Source: Paramacrobiotus metropolitanus
Lineage: Eukaryota > Tardigrada > Eutardigrada > Parachela > Macrobiotidae
Reading direction: 5' to 3'
NCBI RefSeq assembly: GCF_019649055.1
Contig: NW_026570548.1
Location: 1 to 48,320, forward strand
Length of the DNA: 48,320 nt
Shown here: positions 18,039-29,890 of the stretch, piece by piece
Position numbering within the stretch: position 1 is the stretch's first letter
Layout: every line of letters starts with the position of its first letter
Position numbers and translations under genes: made by a program
Notes under the pieces: generated by a model
What the model was told of the DNA's origin: nothing
The model's input: the letters and a program-made list of their open reading frames with translations, nothing else
The model's database searches: none

Positions 18039-18992
18039 GAAGTAATAACGGTTCGGTAGATAGTTTACAGTTATAATTGGAGACCCTGAAACGCGATAAA
18101 CACGGCGCTTTTACCTTCGATTTTTTCTAGTATGTGCCGCAAATACAGTACATATAATACGATAATATGTGTCGTAAAATTGCTTGGAATTTTGAATCTT
18201 ACCTTTGTAATGCTCTTTTAATGTTCGGAGAATTATGGAGGAGCGCAGTTCTCAACAATTCTACTGATGGTTTTGCTAATAAGCTTATTTTGACAGTTCT
18301 GCGTCTGTATGTGTCAACGCTTTGATTTCTGTTTTCTTGTGCAGCATTTTTATTTGCGGTGATACTATATTGCTGATCTTTCTCTGTGTAAGCATTCTGC
18401 TCAAACGCGCGCATGTCCGGCGTCTGTCAGTAGTTTATCGAAAGGAACCAGCGTCAGTCTGAAATGTCCAAAATCAATCTAAAATGCTAATCTGAAAACT
18501 GTGCGGGTGAGCAATAATGATGTAATCTTCTCCGGATCTACAGTTACATTACACTACTATCCAAATTAAATATCCCAATTAAATAGTTCTGCGTCAAAGC
18601 TTTATGACGGTATTCCTGCACTATTTTTCTCCTTCGCTTTTCCTTTACTTCGTTTATTGACTTAAGAATATAAAATTCTCGCTGTATGCTTAATTAGTCG
18701 ACAGGCTTATATATCGTACCTTTACCCCCTCGTGACGTGTTTGGATTGGTCTCACGAATATTGCCTTGTAATGGTCGCGCTTAGTAGGTGTAGAAGCGAT
18801 GTTAACTAAATCGATGGTAGTCACGGTACTGAACGGAAAGCATAATAATTTTCGAGCTATATACCGGTAACATGTTAATGAATTTACGAAAGTCTCATTG
18901 CTTACCGGCAGCAATAACACTACATACCATACTTATGATTTAATAAGTTACATCGCGTATTACACAAGTAACAACAACAAAAATACACAACA
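18039..18992. other. Non-coding, AT-rich stretch
   Basis: No coding region, RNA gene or clear repeat is seen between the orphan exon and the retroelement fragment. Confidence 0.5.
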
Positions 18993-19556
18993 TCATTCTC
19001 GCTCAGCTAATTTGAAGGCAAAATACACATCTTCCCGCTCAACCATGTCGCTGAATGTACCGAGAACAGAAACTGCATTTCCTCGCTGAATCTCGATACC
19101 GATTTTCTGTCGCAAAAACTCCCCTGAGCGAGGGTTGCCTGTACAGTCGCTAATCTTTCTCGACAGATCTTTGAAGAATTTCTTTGTCAGTGGTCCGAAT
19201 GTACCCGTGGTTTCAAACGCCAGCGGTTGAACGTTGTAACGGCCTGCCAGCCCGCTGTACTTTTCTAACTTCCGATTTTCAAGAATTTCCGCTGCGCTTC
19301 CGGGCACCCTGGACGTCTGGGCGATGTATGTTAGGGCAAAGGTGTCAGCCACGGTTACATCCCATACTAGCGCCTTGCCATTTTTCCAAGGGAATGCTGT
19401 GACTCCATCAGGTCGCTTTCCATCTCCTCTGTTTAAGCCTGCTGGCTCAAGTGACGATGGTACTCTTGCCGAGCACAATGCCCGCTTTGTAGCTTCGTTC
19501 AGGACGGCGTGGACTCCGTGCCTTCCTTTCGCTAGCTTGCATACCAAGCCAGCGAA
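18993..19556 (-). pseudogene. Retroelement C-terminal endonuclease-like domain, fragment 1
   Basis: Minus-strand product of about 187 residues with 'GRHGVHAVLNEATKRAL', 'DGKRPDGVTAFPW', 'ALVWDVTVADT' and 'FLRQKIGIEIQRGNAVSVL'. This pattern (CxxxxGRHxxH, RPDG, WDVTxxDT, RGNAxSVLGT) is a domain I know from the C-terminal ends of metazoan reverse-transcriptase elements; the RPDG...WDV arrangement resembles a PD-(D/E)xK nuclease core. No reverse transcriptase precedes it and the upstream frame meets a stop, so it is a 5'-truncated copy. It sits 400 bases upstream of F-box copy B. Two further fragments lie at 30728 and 34788. Confidence 0.65.
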
Positions 19557-19959
19557 CTACATAGTATGTTCCTCTGCAGGCTTTATGCGTGCCCATGTTA
19601 TGTTTTTGCCTTTGGCGGCTCATTCAGTTAAACATTCAGTAGCTTATCTTGAGATGCAACATTCCGATAGCTCACTCATGTTGGCCGGATAGCAGTACAC
19701 ATGCGTTGATCAGATCATTAATCGTCCGATTGCACTTGATTCTCCGTACCTCAATGTTTCATCGCAGCGAAACAAGCGACGAACAAGCACAAGTCGTACA
19801 AGTGCCTGTAATGTTCCTCGCAATATCGTTTGCAATTTGCAGTTTTTCCTTAATAAATGTGCTACTTAGCAACATAACACTAAGCGACGCACCATTATTT
19901 TAACCGTCACGGTGGCTATCTTCAGTCACTTTATTAATTTTCATATTAGATAAATCAAA
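19557..19959. other. Upstream region of F-box copy B
   Basis: Non-coding. It should contain the copy B promoter, but no convincing TATA box is seen. Copy B's ATG at 19960 follows the context CAAAATG. Confidence 0.4.
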
Positions 19960-22900
19960 ATGTATCTGTATGACAAAATAAAAGGTAAAAATTCCCTGTA
20001 CGCCTGGAATGCCGTGGATGTTGAGGTTGAGGGTTTGATGCAACGCGGGCACGTTATTGGCCTAACGGACGGATCTGACGGAAGGCTGCCGCGACTTATC
20101 ATCGATTTCGGCTGCCCGACCCAAAATGCCATTCTAATGGAGGACGGAACGGTCTTCGATAGCCACCTTCTTCCAGCTTTTAGGGGTCGCGCGCCCGTGG
20201 GAGCGCGGGCTGAAGTGCTAATGTTTGAGCGGAAGAACGGCCCTTGGACATGGTATCCCGGCAAAGTCCTGATTGAGACTTTCATTAACTTGGAAAGTAC
20301 AGCGCTGGTGGAAGTGGAAATCAACGACTGTCGTCAGCGCGAACTGCTTCCCGATCAACAGATCCGACTGCTTTTGGACGAGAAACTGCAGCGAAAGCGC
20401 CTGCAACCAGGACACTTCGTCATGCGGACGTGCGGTGTGCCTGACGGTTACTGGGCCTTGAACCGATTTGTAGCAGACGCATTGTGCCGCAAAGTAGAGC
20501 AATTGTACCGCCTGAAATTTACTCGCGTTCTCAGCCAGGAGATGCACTATGTGCGGCGGCGTGACGAGCCTCCCTTGGAGGATGCAGATGTGGTAAGTTG
20601 CAGTACCGCTGCTTGCTTCGCTGTACCGCTGCTTTCTTCAAAGTAATCGCCAGTACTTACAAGAAGTACCAATGCTTCAAGTAAATAAATCGAGATTAGT
20701 TTTAAGTAGTACCATTGTTTTCATGGAAACACATTTTCCTGCTTTATATAATTATAAATATACGCTCATTATGAAACCAGTCGTATGTTAGCAGGAGATA
20801 AGCACAGCCTAAAATATAGTTTGCCCGAATACCGGGCGAGCAGTCACTGAGTTTCTTGCCCGGAATGCCCGGGCGCATTGCCATTGCATATGTTTTACTG
20901 GCACGAATTTTGCCCACTTACACTTGTTTGTAGGAATTAGCGTTTGACCAAGATCTTGACAAAATATGGTTGGACCACTAGGCGAAAGTGTTCAAAGGAC
21001 AGAGAGAAGAATGCGCACTTTCTGTTGACGATGAATTCCAGAAGAGCGAACGCAAGAGGAAAATGCGGGTTACTGGCGGTGAATGCGGTTTGGCGTTGCC
21101 TGCAGAAATTCTGAAAGAGGTCTTCCTCTCACTGCCCACCGTCGACCAGCAGCGCTGCCGGCGCACCTGCCTACTGTGGGATGCCATTTTGACATCGGGA
21201 GATGAGTGGAAGAAACATGTACGCATACGGGTGGAGGATCCGGGTGCGTGGGATTACGATCATCCGTTTATCGGGTATGGATGTATCTTTAAGCACATCA
21301 CGCCCTTTACGCGAACCTTTTGCCTTGAGGATCCCGAGGCCAACTTAAACTGCGCATACCCCGACGATCTGGTTGAGACTAATGAAGCCTTGAACCTCGT
21401 TAAAAACGTTCTGGACGATGCCGGCATACGCGTTGACCGTCTTATCCTGAAACAACGAAAGGTGTTAATTCATTTATCTGAATTAACACTGAGAGTGTTT
21501 TTCGCCGAGATGGCAGCGCTATTTTCCTCACTGGCGTCCTGCTGTGACCGTTTGATTTTGAAGCAATACCGTCTGAATTATCGATGCAGGGTTACTGACA
21601 ACTCCTGGGAATTCCTCATTCCATCGGCTGTTTTCGTTCCAGGCAGTGTGGATGACGCGCAAAGTTGGGATGTGTTTGAGAAGCATCTGAGCTTGTGCTG
21701 TGTGGGACGGAAGAGACAGCCGTACCAGGGGCATTGGTGTTGTCCGCCGGTAGACATTCCGCGGATGGCGTCCTGTCTAGCGAATCTGATTAACAGCCGG
21801 GAGAGAGCGTCGACTGTGAAGAAGGTACTATACAGTGGACTTTAAAGTTTTGTTACATTCGGTCCGGGACCGAATGGCCAATAAAAATAAACGGCCAAGA
21901 CGAAATGCACCTTGCGCATCGTACGAAAACAATCAATCAATACCTCAAAGTCTCAAACGAAAGAGAAAAAAATTTATGAATTTCGATACCAAACAGGTCA
22001 TCATCCTTTATAAAATTTCATAAAATCTAAGAAAACATCGAGTCGTTTTAGGTTGTCGTTGACAACGCATACGATTTCTGTGTGAAAACTGAAACCAAAC
22101 CGTGGATTCGAATTCTATGCTATGTCTACTAGGAAAGTGCACTCGCTTTTTGCGGGCACTGCATGACCGAAGCGTAGCAGGAATACGTGTCTAAGTTACA
22201 GTAGTTTGTGGTAAGCCTCTAATGGTAAGGCAATTTAAGCTAGTTTCAGTAGAGCAGCATTACCAAATCACCAATGAAATCTGGAAAGCCATCCGTTCAG
22301 CCGTCCGAAATCTAGAGCGCCTAACAGAAAATCCGTCAGTGCTCTACAAACTGTGTTTTCGCAAGCGAACGGTTTTGTTTAAATGTAATGTCTGCTACAC
22401 CAATCAGATATCATGTTGTTTTAGTAGTATTGTCTTCTCAGGTAGACAAACTTTTCAACTCGGAATCAGAGCTTTTTTACGGTTACTCCGGAAGAACAAC
22501 ACCGTCTTGATTAATTCTGTGATGTTATCACTTTTGTTAGGCAGTAGCAGGAAGGATCAAAAAGGTCACCCACTATCCCTTACTAAGGGGCAGTCATCTC
22601 AGTAATTTTAATTACATGCTGGCCAATGTGTTGCCATTCTAGCGATCGTATAAAGGAGGAGATAACAAAAATGTCTGCTGGGCGTTTTTGCCAGTCCGGT
22701 TCCCTTAAAAATGATGCAGGTCAGATCATACACTATGACAAAATAATAATTTATGCCGGCCAAGCCGGGAGGGGGAGGTCAGGTTTAGTGGCTCTGCCGT
22801 AGGACTTCTTTTTTGACTAAATGGTCAACCTCTGTCAGTAGCCTACTTCAACAGAAACTTAAGCAAGGGGCATACGCCAACTGGAGGGGCGGTGCTCCAA

Positions 22901-25404
22901 AATCAAACTGATGAAACGAACAGGTTCAATTCGTCAGTTCGGGCCTCCAGTTTCTCCAGTAGTGGCGTTCCCATCAGTTTAAGTTGGAGGTTACCTTATA
23001 TTTTATGGAAACGCGCCTTTACTGGGGGCCCGAACTGACGAATTGAACCGGTCATTTCATCAGTTTGAATGGAGCTCCGCCCCTCCAGTTGAAGTGTACT
23101 ACATGCTTACAGCGCATTGTCGGCTGTTTTGAGAGCAGATTCAAAATGTTTTCAGCAACACGTTCACCACAATTTTCAAAGGTCCTGAGTGTACGGGGCT
23201 ACAGTGCACCCTTCTTTTTTAGATCAGATGGTATCATGGTAGCGACCGACAAACGGGCAACACAAGTTACTCGGGACGTGAGTATGTATATACGGCCACC
23301 TCGCATCGGGCATCTCATCACAATGCTACTGTGCATATGTGCATTTAGTGGCGGTGACCGACGAACGGACATCGCCAGTTACGTGGGGTTCGAGTATCTA
23401 CTGCAACCGCGCATTGGTGCACCTCTTCCCAATGCTACTGTGCATATCTGCATTTAGTGGCGGTGATCGACGAACGGACATCGCCAGTTACATGGGGTTT
23501 GAGTATATACGGCCACCGCGCATTGGGGCACCTCTTTCCAATGGTACCGCGGATATGTGCATTTAGTGGCGGTGACCGACGAACGGACATCACCAGTTAC
23601 ATGGGGTGTGAGTATATACGGCCACCGCGCATTGGGGCACCTCTTTCCAATGGTACCGCGGATATGTGCATTTAGTGGCGGTGACCGACGAACGGACATC
23701 ACCAGTTACATGGGGTGTGAGTATATACGGCCACCGCGCATTGGGGCACCTCTTTCCAATGGTACCGCGCATATGTGCATTTAGTGGCGGTGACCGACGA
23801 ACGGACATCACCAGTTACATGGGGTGTGAGTATATACGGCCACCGCGCATTGGGGCACCTCTTTCCAATGGTACCGCGCATATGTGCATTTAGTGGCGGT
23901 GACCGACGAACGGACATCACCAGTTACATGGGGGTGAGTATATACGGCCACCGCGCATTGGGGCACCTCTTTCCAATGGTACCGCGCATATGTAGAGTTT
24001 AGTGGCGATGACCGACGAACGGACATCACCAGTTACATGGGGTGTGAGTATATACGGCCACCGCGCATTGGGGCACCTCTTTCCAATGGTACCGCGCATA
24101 TGTGCATTTAGTGGCGGTGACCGACGAACGGACATCACCAGTTACATGGGGTGTGAGTATATACGGCCACCGCGCATTGGGGCACCTCTTTCCAATGGTA
24201 CCGCGCATATGTGCATTTAGTGGCGATGACCGACGAACGGACATCACCAGTTACATGGGGTGTGAGTATATACAGCCACCGCGCATTGGGGCACTTCTTT
24301 CCAATGGTACCGCGCATATGTGCATTTAGTGGCGGTGACCGACGAACGGACATCACCAGTTACATGGGGTGTGAGTACATACGGCCACCGCGCATTGGGG
24401 CACCTTTTTCCAATGATACTGCGCATATGTGCATTTAGTGGCGGTGACCGACGAACGGACATCACGCTTCCCATTAATTCTGAACATAGAGGACCTTCGC
24501 TACGCTTCGGTCGACGAGAAACTTTAGATTCATCGATTTTCACTTATGGTTAGATCTCATAAAAACTACGTGTAAGAAACTTGTTTGAGTTGTTTCGTAT
24601 CAACATCCTTGAAATTTTCTTCTCTTTCGTTTGAGATTTCGGTAAATAATTTTCGTTGGGATATCGCAAGGTGCAAATGTTAATGTCAGCAGGCCGATTG
24701 TCGGTCCCAAATTTGGCTGGTTGAGTACAGAAAAGTGCCTGGTTGCGCGCCTTTTGTAACAAAATTTTGAGGTCTACTGTACGTAATATTACGACCTTTC
24801 AATTGACATGGTTTTTAACGTACGATGTGAGCATTGCGACATAAGAAGCCAGTGTGTGCATCTTTTGCGACTGAAAGAGTGAAAAAAACTGGTAGGGCAA
24901 AATTTACGGCGGTCGTTTTGGCGGCCGCCGGTTGTTTCGGACGGTTTAGAGGCTGAAACGACCGGCTGTCGTCTTACACGACCGGTTGTTTTGGACGGTA
25001 ACACACGTGGCTTTGCCACCGACAAATGCACCTCACTTTCAGATAACAGTGATGAAAATCACAGCATACAGTAAGATAGTTCAGTACCGCTGTTGGAATG
25101 TACGGATTCATGCACCACGGTTATAGTTTTCTTTTAGAAACTTCGAACTGGCTTGACTTTTGTAATTCTACCGACACTTAGCCCGATTAACGTGATATTG
25201 CAGATCCTGAAGGACTACCAAACCTGCGACCCACGCACTTCTTCTCATTACCGGAATTCTAAGTGGATTCTGTATAATATGGCTAGCGTGGACCTGGACA
25301 AGCTGAACAAATTTTGCCTCTATGGATTGTGGCGCGAAATGGCGCACTGGTCCGATTTACCCGCGGATGGGGACACCAGCAGTAGTTCCGAGTCCAATTA
25401 CTAG
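19960..25404 (+). CDS. F-box family protein, copy B (three exons, intact)
   Basis: Exons 19960-20592, 20982-21824 and 25204-25404, all joined in phase 0, give about 558 residues. Exon 1 (211 residues) is the family-specific N-terminal domain: 'NSLYAWNAVDVEVEGLMQRG', 'RLIIDFGCPTQNAI', 'GPWTWYPGKVLIE', 'VMRTCGVPDGYWALNRFV'. The W-(Y/F)-P-(G/A)-K pattern is loosely like Tudor/Agenet barrels; that is a guess. Exon 2 opens with an F-box ('LPAEILKEVFLSLPTVD', 'RRTCLLWDAIL'). Exon 3 ends 'DTSSSSESNY'. The likely role is a substrate adaptor of an SCF ubiquitin ligase. Intron 2 is 3379 bp and holds a MITE and the 109-bp minisatellite, while copy A's intron 2 is 115 bp. If exon 3 is not reached, exon 2 reads through GTACTA to a stop at 21845. 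Confidence 0.75.
22878..23091. mobile_element. Foldback MITE in intron 2 of F-box copy B
   Basis: The arms begin CAACTGGAGGGGCGG and end in its reverse complement CCGCCCCTCCAGTTG. The match continues for about 65 bases per side (including CAATTCGTCAGTTCGGGCC and GGGCCCGAACTGACGAATTG) with a few mismatches. The element is about 214 bp with no ORF. I could not settle the target duplication: similarity fades gradually outwards (TAAGCA near both ends). Confidence 0.75.
23242..24466. repeat. 109-bp minisatellite, about 11 copies
   Basis: Head-to-tail units beginning near TGCATTTAGTGGCGGTGACC recur at about 23337, 23449, 23558, 23667, 23776, 23885, 23994, 24103, 24212, 24321 and 24430; the step is 109 bases after the first. 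Inner copies are more than 95% alike; the first and last are more diverged. Both strands show ORFs of about 75 codons in rotating frames. This follows from 109 = 3 x 36 + 1 and is not evidence of a protein. The array lies in intron 2 of F-box copy B. Confidence 0.95.
24467..25203. other. 3' part of copy B intron 2
   Basis: Non-coding. From about 25095 it resembles the short intron 2 of copy A (ATGTAC...CACGGTTATAG versus CTGTACATATACCACGGCTACAG), so the ancestral intron end is preserved and the minisatellite, MITE and nearby DNA were added between. Repeated GACGGT/ACCGGC motifs occur near 24905-25000 (CGGTCGTTTTGGCGGCCGCCGG). Confidence 0.5.
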
Positions 25405-25653
25405 GAAATACTTTAACAGGGCAGAACCCTGATAGATTCAGTGCCATATTGGTTATCGTACTAAACGTTTACCTTCCCTTACTTAGCTTCTTTGTACTGC
25501 ATCAAAACGCAAACAGCCTGGAATATTTTTCAAACATTTACAGTGATCGCTTTCTTATTGACCGGGAAATCAATTTTAAGAGTAAAACTAATACGGCAAA
25601 ATTTTCTGGGCGGCTAGCTGATCAGCCTAATCCGCCAGTTTTGCATCGAGGCT

Positions 25654-27103
25654 TTAATATCCGTTTTCCTCTGGTGTTTCATCATTTTCACCTTCGGCGC
25701 TTTCCCAAATTGACGATGAGTTCTCGATGTGTTTCTGTACGTAATTAAACTCGGCGTACTGGCAGATTATCTTCGGCTTGCTTAAGGCCAAATCATCCAG
25801 GTTGTTCGCCTTCCTCAGTCGATCCCAATACTGTGCGAGTGAACGCGGATCATTGGTCTGGAATTTCTCCAAACCCTTGAACATTAAACAGGCTTGTCAG
25901 AATGATCGTTATGACATCGTGTATCCTCATTCAGTTAACTGTATGCAGTTTTCCTAATATTATACCGATACCTAAAATACCAATAAGTACTGTACTATAA
26001 TCAAATCGTAATGAACTGCTATCAGGCGCTCCGCCGATCAGCTCTGGAGCCTATTGCGCCAGGCTTTCCACATCCACCGGCTTTTCCCAGCACTCATACT
26101 GCTCGAAGACAGGTTCACCGCACCGAAGGATCAGATTCACATCATGCAGGTTTACCGCACCGAAGTTTTCGAATATTTTTTACCAATACATCGTACCGAA
26201 GTTTTCAAAACGTTTAACGGGATGCGGAACTTCATAGGAACGTCCAAAGCGCAGATATAATACGTTAGTGAAGAATCCTTCCAGATGAGCCGCTCACAAC
26301 AGGCCACCAACATTCCGTACAATTTGTAGCTGCTATCAGAGTAATCCCACACAGAGTAAAAACACTTCAAATGCTCGCACAAATCAATCGGTCAATGGGA
26401 TGTCGGTGACCTCCAGAACGTTCTGGATGTTCTTGATCAATTCGGCATTTGAAGGGGTATATGCGTACTCAATACCGCTAACGCAGATACGTTATCGTCT
26501 GACTGGAAACTGATATCACATGAGAGCCGTTTTTTGCATTCTGTTCCTTTTCTTGGTAGTTTATCCATATCCTGACGGACTAAATTTCCTGCTGCGGTCG
26601 CATTCGTCGTCCAGTATTTTTTCCGGCACGCTGCGTGTCCTAGTTGCCAACTGACCCGGCTGCAGCATCTGTTGCTGTAGGTCGGCTAATCTCCTTTTGT
26701 TGGAGCAGTTCGCGCACACGATGCCCCGGTAGCTTTACCGGTACCCGCGCGTATCTTCGGAAAAAATAGAAGTCGAGCAGGAGGAGTTTCGTGATACCAT
26801 TTTCAGAGATTATCGGGATGGTTGCGCTTCAGCACTTGCACAGCCTCGTAATGGTCACTTGCAGCAGCAGCGGCGTCGCAAAAGCTCGTTTTTCCTGGTC
26901 CGTTTTTCCTGCTGGCGCGTTGCGTGTTCCACCGAGACGGGTCGCTGTGTCGTAAAGCCGAAATCGATGATCAGCCGCGGAGGAGTCTAGTTTGTTCCAG
27001 GGGATTAACGTTTTCAAATTGCAACCGTCCGTCCACCTCCACGTTCACCTCCTTCCAGGCGTTCACTGAGCGTTTGGATAGTCGATACGGCCCACGGATA
27101 TTC
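25654..27103 (-). pseudogene. Decayed, inverted copy of the F-box family gene
   Basis: On the minus strand, exon 1 remnants (about 27103-26620) show 'VNAWKEVNVEVDGRLQ' and a 'VRELLQQ...LQPGQLATRTRSVP' segment. Exon 2 remnants (about 26480-26150) show 'IKNIQNVLEV' and 'LVACCERLIWKDSSLTYY'. An exon 3 remnant (about 25880-25654) shows 'EKFQTNDPRSLAQYWDRLRK' and an acidic tail. Order and spacing match the family, but frameshifts and stops are frequent and the F-box itself is hard to find. It is most like copy D (AACCRRIIWKDSVLKY). It is the only copy in inverse orientation. Confidence 0.7.
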
Positions 27104-27402
27104 TAGCACTTCGTACAAGTGCGTGCTGACTTAACGAGCGGTGGAAACACAATGAAAAACAAGAAATAGCGCGTCCATCAGGAAACTGTGCTTATGGCTC
27201 GATACCGGTAACTGCGTGCTTATCACTTCGTTCCAAAGTTCAAATCATTCTTCTCTAAAGAACTGCTTACACGATTGACTCGGTTTTTGTCTTGGTCCGT
27301 TGTTTTTCAATATACCAGTCAGTACTTACCTATTTGTACAGCAATTTGTTCACTTTTGCAAAGACGCTTCCTGTACTCTGCAAGTGAGCGCAGAGAAGTC
27401 AA

Positions 27403-29215
27403 AATGTATTTGTACGATGACGATACGCGAGCCGTGCGCGGATGTGATGGTGTGGATGTGAAAATAAACGGCCTACTGCAGCATGGAAATTTCATCGGTC
27501 TGGAAGAGAATGGCGACACTGCGGCAACGTTTGATCGTTGACTTCCGATGCCCAGAGCAGCACACGGTTGTAGTGGATTACGGGACGCTTTTCAGCTGTT
27601 ACGAGCCTCCTTTCGACCGACCACCACAGGGAGCAGCCTGTGAGGTGTTGCTGTTCGATCATCCTGCTAATCCTTGAAAATGGTATCCCGGGCGAGCGCT
27701 CCTGGGTCCCTTCGAGAACCTGACGGACTATTCGTTGGTGGAGGTGAAAATGTTTGGCCAACGTTTTCCTGAACTGCTTCCCGACAACCAGGTCCGTCTG
27801 GCGACATCGGAAAAGGAGCGCACCGGAAGACGTCTTAAACCGGGTGATTGGTACATGAAGACGTGCAGTGTGCCGAACGACTACTGGACTCTCAACCGCT
27901 CCTTAGCCGCGAGAATATTGCGCTCAGTGGAAAACCGCTTCCAACTGCGAATTACTCGCATTTTCAGCAAGAGGACGCACTACATGAAGCAGTACGGCCG
28001 GCGTTATTTATCTCAAACCAGGATCGTACGTTCACGTCAAAGCCAAACGTTATTTATGAAGTGTTGACGGTCAGACAGGTTTTTTGTATTTCATCATAGT
28101 TAAATTACTTCGGCGGTGTAAGAAAGGAATTCTTAATTAAAGGCAAGTACTTATCCGACGATTCCCGAAGCCTGGAAGAATTCGAGAGTGAACCAAAGAG
28201 GAAAGGACGGTGTAAGGCGAATGGACGCGGTTTGCCGTCGTGGTCTTCCTTTCACTGGACACCATTGATAGATAGCGCAGCCGGCGCACCTGCCATCTAT
28301 GGGAAACCGTGCTTGCTTCGGCAGAGGTGTCCAAAGTCCAGACTTCCGTGTTTCGCTCCAATATCCAGCCTTCTCTCAACGGCTCAGGAAATACTGGAAA
28401 TTTAGTTATACTGCGTACGCTTGCATCCTCAAGCAAATAAGTCCAGCGATGCGGGCCATTTGCCTGCAAGATGTCGACATCGAACGCGAAAACAAGCAAG
28501 ATTTAGACGAACAAGATCCCGACGAAGCGATGAACTTGATTAAAACGGTACTAGACGATGCCCGCATGCGTATCGACCGTTTAATCGTGTGCCAGCGCAT
28601 TCATAAGTTCGATCAGATAGGATCCCCTTTAATTCAGCTAAAAGCGGTTTTCGCCGCGATGGCTGGACTCCATCCTAGCGAGCTGCTGTGACCGCATAAT
28701 TTGAAAAATTTATTCCTTGATATGGGAAAGCGATGACGGTGCGGGCGTACAGTACTAGAATTCCGTATTCCGTTTGCCGACTTCATTTTAACAAATGCGG
28801 TAAGCACAGTTTTGGGATTTGCTAGAAAACCATCTGTGTTGCGGCGGGCAGCCGCTGGATGTGGAGCGCATTGCGCTGTCCACATCTGGTTGTACGGACA
28901 TGGACGCAAAGACCAGGAGAATCGAACAAGTAAAGGCATGCCCGCTTTGTGCGCGTTTTCGTGAAGTAACTGGTTGTCTCTCAAAATGTAGATTTTGAAG
29001 CACAGTCAAGCTGGCGATCCGCGCCCCTCTGCACGTTATCGGGGAAGCACTTGGACGCTATTACCAGCGTGGATGTCCACCAACTGAACACGCTGTGCCG
29101 ACAGGTCTTGTGGCTCTACGTGCAAAAATGGGCTACAAACACCCTTGGAATCCAGTGAAGAGGGTGTGGATTCTAGCCACAGCTCCGAGTCCAATTCCAA
29201 TGATAGTTCTTAGTT
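27403..29215 (+). pseudogene. F-box family gene, copy C, degenerate
   Basis: Begins with an ATG at 27403 ('MYLYDDDTRAVRG', 'DVKINGLLQHGNFIGLEEN'). A one-base shift follows near 27520, and the conserved Trp of the 'PWTWYPG' motif is a TGA stop (about 27676). Exon 1 otherwise runs to about 28010 with 'MKTCSVPNDYWTLNRSL'. The exon 2 F-box region (28137-28330) is scrambled by frameshifts; 'LKQISPAMRAICLQDVD' and 'EAMNLIKTVLDDARMRIDRL' (28430-28590) are clear, and a stop follows at 28689. Exon 3 traces (29000-29215) end in 'SSHSSESNSN'-like codons. Confidence 0.75.
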
Positions 29216-29890
29216 TAGTCTTGTTAGTTGTTATTTTATTCCAGTGTTAGTTCTGTCCGATGCCAGCGATACATCTTGCATAATTAGCCCGTTTGAAATT
29301 AGACGATTGTTTTATGCGTCAAGTGTAGCTTGAACCACAAGTAATCATTCCTTTAATCAAGTCATGCCTTGAATTCCCTTTTTTTAGTAGCTAAACAATT
29401 TCTAGTTGATAGTTTTTAGTAGTTCACTCATTTAACTGCCTTTGTGGTGATTTCTTACACTTTACCGTATTGCCATTTCCTGATAATCCGTTTTCTCTTC
29501 ACTAATTTTGCGCTGGTCTTCGGCGGCAGCGGTGATATTTATGAACGAAAAATTGCTGTACGTACGTCAATCAACGTGTCCAAATAGCGTAGCGTAGTTT
29601 TGCAATAAGCATTTCCTTAAACGACAGCATTGTCGGTTTGTAGTTGTTATTGCTGCTTTGAAAGCGCACGATAAGTCTGAGAATCCGCTACTACTGTTAT
29701 ACTGTACATATATACAATCAGCTGATAGTTTTGTGCGAAACTGATACTAGTAGCATGTAACTTACTGATTGCACCGTATATATGATTATATACCGAGCCG
29801 ATAGCACAGGCACTGTACGTTATCACAGCGGCGTCGAACATCACGTTCAGTAAACAGATTTATACTGCATTGCTCATTGCGGGAAAAGAA
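29216..29890. other. Intergenic region upstream of F-box copy D
   Basis: AT-rich and non-coding. It presumably carries the copy D promoter; no element is well enough defined to call. Confidence 0.4.

Noticed and set aside
23242-24466. Tandem 109-bp repeats as a CRISPR array or a tandem peptide gene
   Set aside because: Units abut without variable spacers, the genome is eukaryotic, and ORFs on both strands arise only because the unit lacks stops; the frame rotates each unit.
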